From contig JAJVDF010000587.1 of assembly GCA_022410635.1 (NCBI GenBank), positions 273,686-337,685 of the forward strand: 64,000 nucleotides of DNA, given 5' to 3'. Under the pieces are notes generated by a model. It made no database searches, was not told the DNA's origin, and saw only the letters and a list, made by a program, of their open reading frames with translations. The stretch's first letter is position 1, and every line of letters begins with the position of its first letter. This stretch comes from Tretioscincus oriximinensis. Lineage: Eukaryota; Chordata; Lepidosauria; Squamata; Gymnophthalmidae. The position numbers and the translations under genes are program-made. Positions 44,262-54,628 of the stretch are shown piece by piece.

Positions 44262-44400
44262 GACCCAGAACGGCTTACAAGATCATTTTTCACTCGAAGG
44301 CTTACACATTTTCTATCTTCTCCACCATGTTGCAGTGGTACCTATTAATCTAATCACAAATGTCTTTGCTTTTGAACAGCTAGGCTAGCTGAAGCTGAAG
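44262..44400 (-). mobile_element. SINE B, copy 4
   Basis: The plus strand shows CGGCTTACAAGATCATTTTT, GGCTTACACATTTTCTATC and TTGAACAGCTAGGCTAGC, the complement of SINE B. Confidence 0.7.
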
Positions 44401-44889
44401 CTTTTCTTGCAAACAAAACTACATTGAAACTTATATTCCAGTATGAAGGTTTTATGCAATTTTGTATATTGGACTTATAGCAGAAGGTTGATCTCTCCTC
44501 GGAAGTAGGCAATAGCAAACCACATCTATACCTTTACCAGGAAAACTGCATAGAGGAGCCCATAGAGATGCACTTGCAGCAAACCAGGAACTGGGCATGN
44601 CTCACTAGTACCCAATAATAAGATTTGGTCTATAATGAATCCGTTTAGCTCTGTCAAAACAGATTTCCATAGTATCATTTCCCCGGCCAGTGAAAAAGCT
44701 TTGGATACAGATTTCAGAGGAACTATGCAAGAGCAAAACAGCAATATGATGATAACGATAGTAATTTCTAACACCAATCAAATTAATTGAGAGTTAATTC
44801 ATATTTAAGCTCAGACATGGAGAGGAGATGGTTTATTAAAATCCATATCCTAGGAATAGCAAACACTTTTCCTGAGAGGTTTACCCAAG
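44401..44889. other. Sequence without recognised feature
   Basis: No support for the 83-codon complement frame at 44526-44777. Confidence 0.35.
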
Positions 44890-45079
44890 AATTGTTGAAA
44901 AACAATGATCAGTAATTTCTCTCAACAAGGCATTCCGACACATAACTGTAGCTGCCCCCAGATATGGAATAGTCTCCCCCTTGAGGTGCGTCTGTCATCT
45001 TCATTGTTTTCTTTTAGAAAATCTCTGAAGAGGCACAGTTTTACCTTTTCACCCCTCCATCTTCAGATATTGTTTGTTA

Positions 45080-45492
45080 CAGTGCTTTTTTTCCAGAACA
45101 AAAGGTGCNNNNNNNNNNNNNNNNNNNNNNNNNNNNNNNNNNNNNNNNNNNNNNNNNNNNNNNNNNNNNNNNNNNNNNNNNNNNNNNNNNNNNNNNNNNN
45201 NNNNNNNNNNNNNNNNNNNNNNNNNNNNNNNNNNNNNNNNNNNNNNNNNNNNNNNNNNNNNNNNNNNNNNNNNNNNNNNNNNNNNNNNNNNNNNNNNNNN
45301 NNNNNNNNNNNNNNNNNNNNNNNNNNNNNNNNNNNNNNNNNNNNNNNNNNNNNNNNNNNNNNNNNNNNNNNNNNNNNNNNNNNNNNNNNNNNNNNNNNNN
45401 NNNNNNNNNNNNNNNNNNCCCCGCGTCCCCCCCGGCTAAATAAAAGGTGCCGGAACTGCGTTCCGGCGCGTTCCGTCACAAAAAAAGCCCTG
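45080..45492. mobile_element. hAT non-autonomous element holding the assembly gap
   Basis: The left end CAGTGCTTTTTTTCC and the complement of the right end AAAAAAAGCCCTG (CAGGGCTTTTTTT) are inverted repeats. GTTTGTTA flanks both sides exactly (45072-45079, 45493-45500). An inner AGGTGCCGGAACTGCGTTCC palindromic block lies near 45445-45470. Length is nominal because of the N run. Confidence 0.88.
45109..45418. other. Assembly gap (310 N)
   Basis: Continuous N run; true length is unknown. Frames spanning it are meaningless. Confidence 0.99.
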
Positions 45493-45924
45493 GTTTGTTA
45501 CTGTTTTTAAAATGTTAATTTTGAACTGTTTTATTATTGTCCACCTTGAAACCTTTGGGTATGAGGCAGGGTATAAGTATAAACAAACAAACAAACAAAC
45601 AAACAAACATGCATATACACGTAAGCCAAGGTTTCCCTTTGGATGAAAAAGATCCACCTGTATGCATAAATAACATCTACCTCTGTTAAGACTTGCTGAA
45701 GCATTTTAATGATTTTGATGCTGTAAAATATTTACACGAAATAATCCTATGAAGCTTCCAATTTAAAACTTTTGAGGTAGTTTGTAAAAATTACCATCAT
45801 AATTTTATTTTTGCTTTTGTTCAGTATAACATTTAAAAAGATGAGGAAAAAGAAAGAAGACTGAAATACATCTTAAGTAATAAAAGGTGTATGTGGGAGA
45901 GCTCAACATTCTGAGGTTTAACGG

Positions 45925-46085
45925 CCAATGACAGGGCTCGGAACTTTGGCAGCCTCCAGAGACCAGAGTCCTGGGTTAGAAACTGGCTAAAAGACAGAAA
46001 ACAGAGGGAAGTAATAAGCGGACAGTTCTCTGGATAGAAAGATCTGAGTAGTGAAATACTGGGACCAGTACTGGGAAGGAACAGG
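45925..46085 (+). mobile_element. CR1-type reverse transcriptase fragment
   Basis: It reads NWLKDRKQREVISGQFSG, stop, then SEILGPVLG, aligned with the W-L-x-x-R-x-Q-x-V…SGVPQGSVLGP region of CR1 reverse transcriptase. The catalytic FADD part is not present. Confidence 0.55.
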
Positions 46086-46514
46086 AGGAAGGAAAAGAAG
46101 GAAGTAAAGGAGATAACTAATAACAAGGAAATAAGAAACGAGACAAAGAACCAGCAAGTGAAAGGGGGGATGGGATGGGTCAAGAGTGGGAGTGAATGAT
46201 TGGAGGCATGGATTGGAGCAAGGAGGAGGAGGGTCTAGAGCCCATTGCATTACCGTAACAGGCTAATTCCACTAGTCTATTCATAAGACAGGGAACATTT
46301 GTATGAAAATAGATATTTTAATATATGTGGAAAGCATGTGATTTTAGGTAGCTTGCTGAGGGAGGGACTCTTCAAAACTATGGGCCAGCACAGAAAAGGT
46401 CTGGCTGAAGACAACTACAAAGCAATACTCAAAGTATTTTATTTTTTGTATCATATGGTCAATGGACTAATCATTAAACTTATCTTATTTTCAGGATATT
46501 CTCAAGTGTTCCTA

Positions 46515-46625
46515 GGCTATAGTTGAAATCACTGTATTATTGTTGGCTACCCTGACGCTGGGTATAGGGCAGGATATAAGCATAAACAAACAAACAAACA
46601 AACAAATAAACAAACAAACAAATAG
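46515..46625 (+). repeat. L2 tail with (CAAA)n microsatellite
   Basis: TTGTTGGCTACCCTGACGCT, GGGTATAGGGCAGGATATAA, then about ten (AAAC) units. Confidence 0.75.
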
Positions 46626-46687
46626 CTGTGATGGATGTAGGTACGTAGGTATGAATGTGTAATTCCAACCAATAGCTACATAAATAC

Positions 46688-47443
46688 CTAACGGGGGTTC
46701 GCTTACCCGTTATTCAGCTCCTTAGCTTGCCTAAGGTAGCTGGATCCAATGCGTGCAGAAACGTGTAAAGAGATTCACAGGGAGACCATAGCTTGGGTTC
46801 AAAGGTGATCCAGGACGCTCATAGGGTTATGAGACACTCCAGAACACAATTGTGCAGAGGTTTTTATTGACTACAGAATCAGAAGGCGTGGATCGATTTC
46901 GTGATGTAAAAAAAGGGGTGGTACAGCCCACGTGGGTCAGGGCGGACCCAGGTAGTGACACCTGTGTGACGTGTTACTCTCCTCCCAAGGAGGTGCAGCC
47001 TGTGTCAGGAAATGNCAAATATGGTATGGTGATGAGATACAGGATGGACCCCTTTAGCCTTTGTTTGCTCTGGCTATTATTCCTAAGTACAGGAATACTG
47101 TGACTCACCCATAGGAGTAATGTTTTAATGGGCTTCCTCGAGGCCACTATCAGGCTAATGGTTTTAGCCCAGGTGCATGACTAGGTAAACAATGATATCC
47201 CCTTTGCCACGATGGGTGTCATTAATCCATTCAGTCTGGCAAGGTTTCTTGAATAAGATATGCCTTCAGGACAGGAAGGGAGATTTGGCTTCTCCTGCTT
47301 ACTCCTGGGGCTGGGGTGACCAGAGATTTTTTCAAAATTTCCATTCAGGCCTCACTTTGGCTAGCAAAGGTCAATCCTAGTATATTTTTATATCAAATAT
47401 ATTAATGCCAACTAATATATGTCCCACATGGCTAACCCCAACA
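46688..47443 (-). mobile_element. Solo LTR, family A, copy 3 (756 bases)
   Basis: On the complement it starts TGTTGGGGTTAGCC and ends ACCCCCGTTAG. AATAC flanks both sides exactly (46683-46687, 47444-47448). The plus strand has TTTTTATTGACTACAGAATC (polyadenylation region complement), CCCACGTGGGTCAG and CTCCCAAGGAGGTGCAGCCT. No internal retroelement genes. Confidence 0.88.
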
Positions 47444-47448
47444 AATAC

Positions 47449-48479
47449 CAAATCATAAATAAGTATTCAAACCAATTTTTGATGATTTTCAGTCCTTTAG
47501 GAAAGAAGGTGGTTTAAAAGCACTTGGGCACCCAGAGCCTCTATGCATCAGAGGCCAAAGGTCAGGCGTCTGTAATGGTAGTTCTAGACACTTTGTAGTA
47601 ACTGAACACAATAATCCTTGATCACGCCTTGCCTCTTTTCCAAATGTCATGGAAGTGGCTGCTAAGATATATTTGGCCAAAGAACACAATGCTGATCTTT
47701 CCCCCTGTCATTAAAATTCACTGCCTCTATTTCTCCCCTTGTGGGCTGCAGTTACAAAACATGAAAGAACACAGCGTTTACCTGCCCTAATAGGCTCCAA
47801 GTACAGAACGCATTGATTATGTAGCATTCGTTAGTTAACCCCCACCTGGAGTGAAAATTCCTCATAATTATAAAATTGTTTCTACTTCATTCCTGACAGC
47901 CAGGAATACCGCTGCTGGGCAACTTCAAGATATATGAAGTAGTCGCATGGCACACTTAACTTGCAAGCCAATTAGTTGATTTCAGCTGTACCAGCACACT
48001 GACCCCTTTGGTGATTCCTGATGTATCTGTTTCTCCATTAATTATAATATAATAGGTCTGGCTTAAAAGTTCAGCCCTTGGGGAATGCTGAGAAAGTAAC
48101 ATCCAAAGCCTACTATTTTCATTCCTTGGGGGTGGATGGGAGAGAAACCCTGCTGTACAATTCTTTCTGGTTTTTCAGCAAAGATCATTAAGCCGTCCCA
48201 TTTTTATTTAACACTGGATTACTTCAGTAAATGACATCTCTTCTCTAGAGAACCATGGGTGTGCTTTTGAGAGAAGGACAAACACACAACTCAATGACCT
48301 TCTGGGCTTCATTTATCTTACTCCCCAGTTTTCTATGTAGGTATTTAATGCTGGATGGGAGGGGCCATAAAGCAGCCCTTCTTCACAGGCTTTCCATTCA
48401 CACTTTCATATATAAAAGCAGTCTGTCAATAACTGCAGAACAAGAGGAAAACAATGTTTGGTTTTGAGATATCTTTATC
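47449..48479. other. Single-copy sequence with candidate conserved block
   Basis: Segment 47700-48075 contains GTTAGTTAACCC, CTCATAATTATAAAATTG, AGCCAATTAGTTGATTTCAG and CTCCATTAATTATAATATAA with balanced flanks and no repeat partner, the look of a developmental enhancer. This is inference only. Confidence 0.35.
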
Positions 48480-48737
48480 AGCACTGGAGCAGCCCTCTCC
48501 AACCCATACACATACTTTTGGAGCAGGTTCTAAGGAGAGCTACCTACAATCCAGATACTCCTGGTCTGCCACGATCTGGCCACAGTAATCCATGCTATAG
48601 TAACTTCCAGATTGGACTATTGTGATGCCCTCTATATGGGGCTGTCCTTGAAAACGGTTTGGAAGCTGCAGCTGGGGTAGAATGCAGCAACTAGACTGCT
48701 TACTGGAATGACTGGCAGGACACATACACGAGTATTG

Positions 48738-49048
48738 AAAGAAGAAGAAGAAGAAGAAGAACTGGGTTCTTATACCCCGCTTTTCTCACCTTTCAAAGGG
48801 ACTCAAAGCGGCTTACAAGGATATATTTTGCCCGAAGGCTCACATTCTATCTTCCCCACCAGGCTGTGGTGATTCCCATGTATCTACTTGCAGTTGTTGC
48901 AATTTCTTGCAGTTCATGCTTTTGAAAAGCTGGGTTGGCTAGAGCTGCAGGCTAGTGGAAGGTGCTCACCCCTCCCCACATCCAACACAGGGCTTCAAAA
49001 CCCCATCTCCCAGCTGAGAGACAGATTCCTTAGCGACTGAGCTATCCT
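48738..49048 (-). mobile_element. SINE B, copy 5 (near full length)
   Basis: It starts with the complement tail (AAG)n at 48739-48760, then TATACCCCGCTTTTCTCACC, GGGACTCAAAGCGGCTTACA, GAAAAGCTGGGTTGGCTAGA and ends in CTTAGCGACTGAGCTATCC, the complement of a tRNA-like head. It is inserted in the L2. Confidence 0.75.
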
Positions 49049-49121
49049 TGCCTGCAAGAGCTGCACTGCCTGCCAATTTGCCCCCATGCCCAATTCAACG
49101 TATTAATGCTAACCTATAAAG

Positions 49122-49328
49122 CAGACCTGGGCACTGGGCAGCCTGAGGGCCGCATGTGGCCCGCCTACGATCTTTGACCGACCCACCCATCTTAGCTCAG
49201 AGTTGGGGGTGTGTTTTTACTGTTATATACAGTATTGGGTAGAACTGAGTTAACTATATTAGCCCAGCCCTCTAAAACCGTCCCAATTTCTCATGTGATC
49301 CCTTGGGAAAATTAATTGCCCATCCCTG
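49122..49328. mobile_element. hAT MITE, second copy (207 bases) with perfect 8-base duplication
   Basis: The ends CAGACCTGGGCACTGG and the complement CAGGGATGGGCAATT match the 29848 copy. CTATAAAG flanks both sides exactly (49114-49121, 49329-49336), and the L2 sequence 'aacctataaagcctcac' is restored when the element is ignored. Confidence 0.92.
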
Positions 49329-49505
49329 CTATAAAGCCTCACAAAACCTGGGCTCCAAATATCTAAAGGAACGCCTTCTGTCAGATCAGCCTGCCCGTGC
49401 CTTAAGATCTGCAGAGGAGGCCCTTCTAACTCTACCATCACCCTCAGTGACAAACCTGTTTGGCACTCAGGATAGGGCATTCTCTGTGGCAGCTTGAGGC
49501 TTGCA

Positions 49506-49784
49506 CAGACAAGCTCAGCTCTCTAACACTGACAGAACATACTGGGATAGATAATTTACTGAACACTCCAAATGCCTCACTGGGGCCCTGTCCATACTGA
49601 GCCTTAGGCCCGATCCCCATGCCCGGTATTCTTTACTTTGGAGGGAATTTTACCTCCTGTCCACCCATGGAAATACATGTGTCCAGTGTTCCATGCGCTC
49701 TAAATGTCTTTCCTGCACAGTAAATAGCCTCCGCATTTCATGCGATTTAGCAGCCTCCATTTTGTAAAGTCTGAACACAGCATT
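49506..49784. other. Short segment without recognised feature
   Basis: No recognisable structure. Confidence 0.3.
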
Positions 49785-50150
49785 ATGTAAGAATAAACAG
49801 AGGGAACATAAAATCAGGCCAGAGCACATCTGGTCCGTCATGTGTCTCACCCAGTGACCCACCAAATGTACCTGACCAACCTGAAGCAGAAGACGGGAAA
49901 AACTCCATCTGTTCTCAACTCCCTGCAAAAGGCATTTAGAGGAATTTATTATTTTCACTCCAACCCAGAAGCAGTGCCTGGACATCCACACTTTCGGGTT
50001 GTATTGCTACACTTGGCCTTCATGAATTTGTCTAACCCTATCTTAACGTTATCCAGGCTGGAAGTTATCATCATTTCATGTGGAAGTAAATTCCATAGAC
50101 CAATGACCCTCTGAGTGAAAAGGAAATGTCTTATCATTTTGTCAACAGTT
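49785..50150 (-). mobile_element. CR1 LINE 3' region
   Basis: The complement frame 50137-49955 reads HFLFTQRVIGLWNLLPHEMM then DNVKIGLDKFM, the CR1 ORF2 C-terminal signature (FFxxRVxxLWNxLPxxVV). The terminal CAGGGAGTTGAGAACAG block and the GTCACTGGGTGAGACACATG piece follow toward 49800. Confidence 0.8.
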
Positions 50151-50754
50151 TCTCCTTCTAGAAACTGTCCTCCTCACTCAGTTTAGCTCATGATGCACTA
50201 CCATTTTCTCAACAATTTGCTGCAAGAAACAAGACAATCCTGGTGATATACTGCAAGGTATTCACTGCTTGATAGAGCTATGGCAGGCAGTCTGAGCAAG
50301 ACTAACAACTGATTGAAGTACTGCTTTGGGCATTATTTACTAACAAGCCTTGATAAGAACAATTCCTCCGATTCCAACACATTTCCTGAAATACAGGCAC
50401 ATCTTCATTTTTGTAAAAGAAAAATACACGCCGGAATTACACCTTTTAAGATCCTGTTTCTTAGCCATGATTTCCCACTGGACAAACAGGTGGAAGGATA
50501 TGGAAAACACGGCTCCAGTAATCGTAAATGGAATCAGCTCAAGATTATTTAGTTGCATAGTATTAGAAAAGTCAGGGGAGTGTTTACAGATGCTTAGGTA
50601 TTCACCGCAATGATAAAAGAATGGTTTTACTGTGTCACCTGAATGGAAAGAACAAAATTTAGCTTGCGAGCATCCTGGTGATTTTTTAATGTCATAATAA
50701 ACAATTGAAAGAGCATAAAAAATGTAATCATAATAGTTACTGTGTTATCTGCTA
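50151..50754. other. Sequence without recognised feature
   Basis: Overlapping frames at 50313-50613 on both strands lack splice support. Confidence 0.35.
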
Positions 50755-50781
50755 TTATCACTATCACTATCACTATCACTA

Positions 50782-50814
<33 letters not shown>

Positions 50815-50892
50815 AGTAGTAGTAGCAGTTGTACTACTACTACTACTAATAGTAGTTGTACAACTGCTACTACTACTTTAATAATAGTAGTA
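50755..50892. repeat. Simple repeats with a 27-base-arm hairpin
   Basis: (CACTAT)n and (ATT)n pass into an inverted repeat: arms 50808-50834 and 50858-50884 are perfect complements (27 of 27), containing GTAGTAGTAGCAGTTGTAC and its complement. The 23-base centre is itself partly palindromic. Confidence 0.95.
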
Positions 50893-50944
50893 TTGTGATT
50901 GTAATTATTATTGTGATGTTGATGATGATTTCATAAGCAATATA

Positions 50945-51372
50945 GGCCTCTTCCACATGATGTAATAAAAACCACAATGGTGTTAAGTTCTGAAATAGCC
51001 CAGTTGCAGATCCTTGCATACATACCCTCATCCTTTTGCAAACAACCCATTAGAAAATCTTTAAATCCACATGGAACAGACAAAAACAACTAACCAGGAA
51101 GTATATACTGAGCATGCTCAGTATGCCATTCTGCCTTGTCTTGTGCTAGCATCTTCTCGTGATGTCCTGATCATCTCACTAAGGCTCACACACACAGGAA
51201 GGCTTCTCACTTCCATGGCTGTTTTGGAAAACATCAACAAAGGGGCACAGGACCTTCCTTCTGGGTGCACTGCAAAAAATGTTTGGTTCATTGCAAAAAC
51301 TCTGTTAACACATGGAGCAGTGTCATCATCATACTAAAATCATGGTAGGAAAGCCTCATGTGCTTGCAGCCC
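50945..51372 (+). mobile_element. TIR element family H, copy 2
   Basis: Ends GGCCTCTTCCACATGATG and the complement of CATGTGCTTGCAGCC, with TA at 50943-50944 and 51373-51374. The palindrome ACTGAGCATGCTCAGT is exact at 51107-51122. Confidence 0.65.
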
Positions 51373-51913
51373 TAGCTACCACTATGATTTTATCTATAGT
51401 CTATGATTAGTTTAGTTGTAAGTACCAAAACATTCATTATACAGTATCTAATACCACTGGTATCCAATCTTTCTGAAGGTGTAACCCAATTTTGGGTGAG
51501 AGTTTTGTTTGTGACATCCCACTACCAGTTTAACCTCATTTGGAAAATTAACTACCAGTAAAATTGGAAACAGCAGTAATTTTGCTCAAAACCAGTGGAT
51601 GCCACACCCACCCACTCTTCTTGTCCTTAATCTTCCCTGTGCCACACTTCCCTTGCTCCTGTCTCCAACCTAGCTGACATAAAAGTGAGAGGAAAGTGGC
51701 GATGGCACGATCAGCTGTTTGGGCAAAAGTGGCAACTGCTATCAGGAGCTAGAGAAGCATTGTGGAGGAAGGACTGGGGCTAAGAAAGGCAGGAGATAAA
51801 TCTCTTGCAACCTCCCCACCTCTTTCAATGATCCTCCCATGGATCACAACCCATACAGGGACCCCTCTGTCCAGCCACTGCACCCATTGCTTTAAATATA
51901 TTATTAGGTTTTA
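51373..51913. other. Sequence without recognised feature
   Basis: It includes a GC-richer patch (51600-51860) with no exon signals. Confidence 0.35.
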
Positions 51914-52130
51914 GAAGCCAATTTGGTGTAATGGTCAGCATGTTGGATTCAATTCCACACTCCTCCACGAAGCCAGCTGAGTTGCCTTGGGCCAGTCACA
52001 GATCTTTACAATTCTCTCAGCCCTGCCTACTTCATAGGGTGTCTGTTGTGGAGAAAGCAACAAAAGCTATGTGCCCTGCCCTTGGGTGAAAGGGGTGTTA
52101 TAAATAAACTTGATGACGATAATGATGATG
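51914..52130 (+). mobile_element. SINE A, copy 4, next to the coding exon
   Basis: The head (AAGCCAATTTGGTGTAATGG) has lost about 25 bases including much of the B box (GGATTCAATTCC). The CORE and GTGTCTGTTGTGGAGAAAGC blocks are clear, and it ends in a degenerate (GATGAT)n tail. It ends about 25 bases before the exon acceptor at 52157. Confidence 0.78.
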
Positions 52131-52157
52131 ATAACTAAATTCTTCTCATGTTTTCAG

Positions 52158-52574
52158 GTTCATCTTGGTGCTACTCAAATATCTATTTCCAAAGCACTCT
52201 CAGAAAATACTGGAGATGCCATGAGAACTGGTTCACAGCAGCCTCCTGTTACCAATAGCCACAAAAGCTTTTAGGGAGAAGAAATAATGTTGACTTCCTA
52301 GGTGAAGAGCTTGTTATAGTATCTTTGCAAAGTTATCTTGTGGAAGTGACTGGCATCTGTGCATCAGGGCAAACGCAAGCAGCAAAAGCTGACCTCAGAC
52401 TAACCATTTAGAAAGTTCACCAAGGCCATGGACAAAGCTTGTGCAAAAAGCAACTCTTCCACTGAAGTGTACAAGGAAGACCCCCCAGGCGTGCGCCGTA
52501 GAATAGAACGATTTGATATTCCTTTGGAAGATCTAAGAAACCGGTTTGAATTCCACACAGCTAAAAGCAAGAAG
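52158..52574 (+). CDS. Candidate first coding exon (5' UTR 52158-52427, coding 52428-52574)
   Basis: A pyrimidine-rich acceptor ends in AG at 52156-52157. The ATG at 52428 sits in a near-ideal Kozak context (GGCCATGG). The reading frame runs 49 codons, phase 0, to AAGAAG at 52574, followed by the consensus donor GTAAGA. The peptide starts MDKACAKSNSSTEVYK, has a basic run (about residues 21-26, GVRRRI) and then IPLEDLRNRFE (residues 30-40). That pattern resembles the short K-I-E-K-x-x-V-P-L-x-x-L-K-x-x-FE stretch at the start of the shorter EPLIN (LIMA1) isoform and related segments of XIRP2, both actin-binding proteins. The resemblance is from memory and low-complexity in length, so no symbol is given. 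Upstream frames in the exon are closed, fitting a UTR. The UTR part has no recognisable repeat, while a SINE ends about 25 bases before the acceptor. No second exon of this gene is visible in the remaining 11.4 kb, so the first coding intron would be long. Confidence 0.62.
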
Positions 52575-53375
52575 GTAAGAAGAACAAAAGCATATTCTCA
52601 TGGTATCATTACTGGAACCTGCTTACTTACTAGGACAACGTGTCTTGCTTACTAGGATAATGTGTGTCAGATGACTAAATAAATCATTGGTAACTGCATA
52701 TTTGTCAGGTCATGAATCAACTGAATATTTGCATACATTTGCATATAAATTCAGCAGCAGTTCAGAAGAATTGCAGTGTAATTAGGCAACCCTCTAGTTG
52801 ATTCAATATTTTGGCATAATCAGCTCAACCTAAAGTGTGTGACTAACTTGGATGGATTTTGTAAGGTGAGAATATGTCACTGTTCTTGTGCATGTTATTG
52901 TGGAAAATCAGTACAGATTTGTTGTGGATATTCCCGATACTTTATGTTTACTGACTAAAAATCAGATCATTTCTGAGATCAGCAAAGATGTGACATAAAA
53001 TTATATCTTCATGTTGATTTTTCTAGTCTCTCTATGATACTAGCTTCTATGTTGAGTCTGCCTCCCCATGATGGTACTTACATGATTAAGAATTCACCCC
53101 CACGTGGTGACTGACTTTCACTAATTCTCTCGTAAAAAAGCTCCACTGTGAATCCCATCACCAATATCAATATATTGCAATATGAAAACTTCATGGGGTG
53201 ACAGCTGTAGACATGCCAGTATATTGCAGCGGTTCAACCATCATTTTGCTTCCCCTCCACCTTCAGGTACTGATTGTACTGTTTTAAAATTTAAATTTTG
53301 TACTTTTTTGTTGCTATTGCAACAAAAATGCAAGATAAATTTTCAGTGGTTAATGTGGACAAACTGTAAGTCATA
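52575..53375 (+). other. Start of the first coding intron
   Basis: It begins GTAAGAAGAAC. No second exon or repeat was recognised in this stretch. Confidence 0.4.
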
Positions 53376-53760
53376 GCCCCCCTCCACATCACATGGGGCA
53401 TTAATAACCCAATTGTGAGCTCAGGAATAAATACTCTCATCCTTTTTCAAATAAACCATTTAAATCCATGTGAAACTGGCAAGATGACTAACCAGGAAGT
53501 AAATGCTGAGCATGCTCAGTGTGCGATTTTGCATTTTCTTGTGCTAGCATCTTCTCACAGTATCCTGGTAATCCTGTTAAGAATCACACACACAAAGAAG
53601 GCTTCTTGTCTCTGTGGCTGCAGGCATGGTCATTCTGGAGACTATCAGCAAAGGCTGTTTTGCATGTGTATTGTGAACACTTCCAGGTGTTTTAAGAAAA
53701 CTCTGTTGTCAAATGAAGTGGAGCAATCATGATGGTGCTAACATCACAGTGCCTGCAGCC
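53376..53760 (+). mobile_element. TIR element family H, copy 3
   Basis: Ends GCCCCCCTCCACATCACATG and the complement of AGTGCCTGCAGCC; ATA lies on both sides (53373-53375, 53761-53763). The palindrome core is kept as CTGAGCATGCTCAG near 53507. Confidence 0.62.
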
Positions 53761-53763
53761 ATA

Positions 53764-54490
53764 GACTTGCAGTTTTCGTCATCCAGAATGTTACTTCTCA
53801 GCAACACTCCAAATTGCCTTTGCTACTTGTTCCCCATCAGAAAATAGCTATGTCAGAAAATAAGGCCCATTCTGCATTTGAACTGAGGAATGATATCAGC
53901 AATTGCTGAAAACAGATGATCTGGACTGCCATTCGTCTCGGCAAGAAAGAGCCATTCCTTACCCACTTTGGAGTCTTATCTTACATGGATAAAAGCAGTC
54001 CATCAGAAGCCCAGAGGTAGGGAAACTGTCTTTGTAGTGTGCCAATAATGCAAGCCAGGCCTTCTGAATTCTGACCTGATGTGTCCTGCTTATATGACTG
54101 GTTTCAAAACAAGGGACTCTAAAATACAAGAATCAGGTTATGTTACTAAATGCATAGCAGGGTGTAAACTCACAGTTTTCACTTTGATGAATGGAAGGTG
54201 TACGAGGACTGGGGAAATATTTTGTATCATTGTTTATCCATTGCTGCTGTGACTACAGGAGCACCCATTTTCGTTCCTAAATGTAACATCTTTCTCCCAG
54301 TCACAAGACAAGTCTGCAAGTCTATTTTGTCATCTTGGCTGTTGGCCAATCTTGAAAGGCACATACCTGTCCCACTATCCAAGTCATTAATAAAAATGAA
54401 TAGGAGAGGCTAGAACCCGTTGTATTACCATAATGCAACAGGCTATTTCCACTAGTATGTAATATAACATGCTATAATGCTGTTGTATGG
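53764..54490. other. Sequence without recognised gene
   Basis: A block AGAACCCGTTGTATTACC…GGCTATTTCCACTAGT at 54410-54455 recurs at 46238-46278, marking a small unclassified repeat. Confidence 0.35.
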
Positions 54491-54495
54491 CATTA

Positions 54496-54623
54496 TAGGC
54501 TGACCAGATGACCCCTTTTGGAGGGGGTTGAAAACCCATTTATGGGATGCCTCATTTTCCTCAGAAAAAACTGGGAACCCGGGCTTTCAATCCCTCCCCA
54601 AAAGGGGCCGTCTGGTCAGCCTA
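54496..54623. mobile_element. TIR element family T, copy 4 (128 bases)
   Basis: Ends TAGGCTGACCAGATGACCCC and the complement of GTCTGGTCAGCCTA; CATTA flanks both sides exactly (54491-54495, 54624-54628). Inside: TTGAAAACCC and CTCAGAAAAAACTGGGA. Confidence 0.75.
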
Positions 54624-54628
54624 CATTA

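Larger units (their letters stand above)
44890..45610 (+). mobile_element. L2 LINE 3' end, split by a hAT element
   Basis: Before the break: CAGATATGGAATAGTCTCCC, CTTGAGGTGCG and KRHSFTFSPLHLQI-like coding end. After it: AACTGTTTTATTATTGTCCA then TTTGGGTATGAGGCAGGGTA and a (CAAA)n tail at 45583-45608. The hAT element at 45080-45492 interrupts it. Confidence 0.82.
48480..49505 (+). mobile_element. L2 LINE 3' region, twice interrupted
   Basis: The blocks GATTGGACTATTGTGATGCC, TATATGGGGCTGTCCTTGAA and GGTAGAATGCAGCAACTAGA lie before a SINE B insert (48738-49048). CTGCACTGCCTGCCAATTTG and CCAATTCAACGTATTAATGC follow it. A hAT MITE interrupts (49122-49328), then CCTGGGCTCCAAATATCTAA and AGGAACGCCTTCTGTCAGAT resume. 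Confidence 0.85.

Noticed and set aside
44905..45510. Long frames across the N run
   Set aside because: They exist only because N codons hold no stops; the real parts are L2 and hAT sequence.
50755..50815. Possible CRISPR-like array
   Set aside because: Units are 3-6 base microsatellites without spacers, in a vertebrate background.
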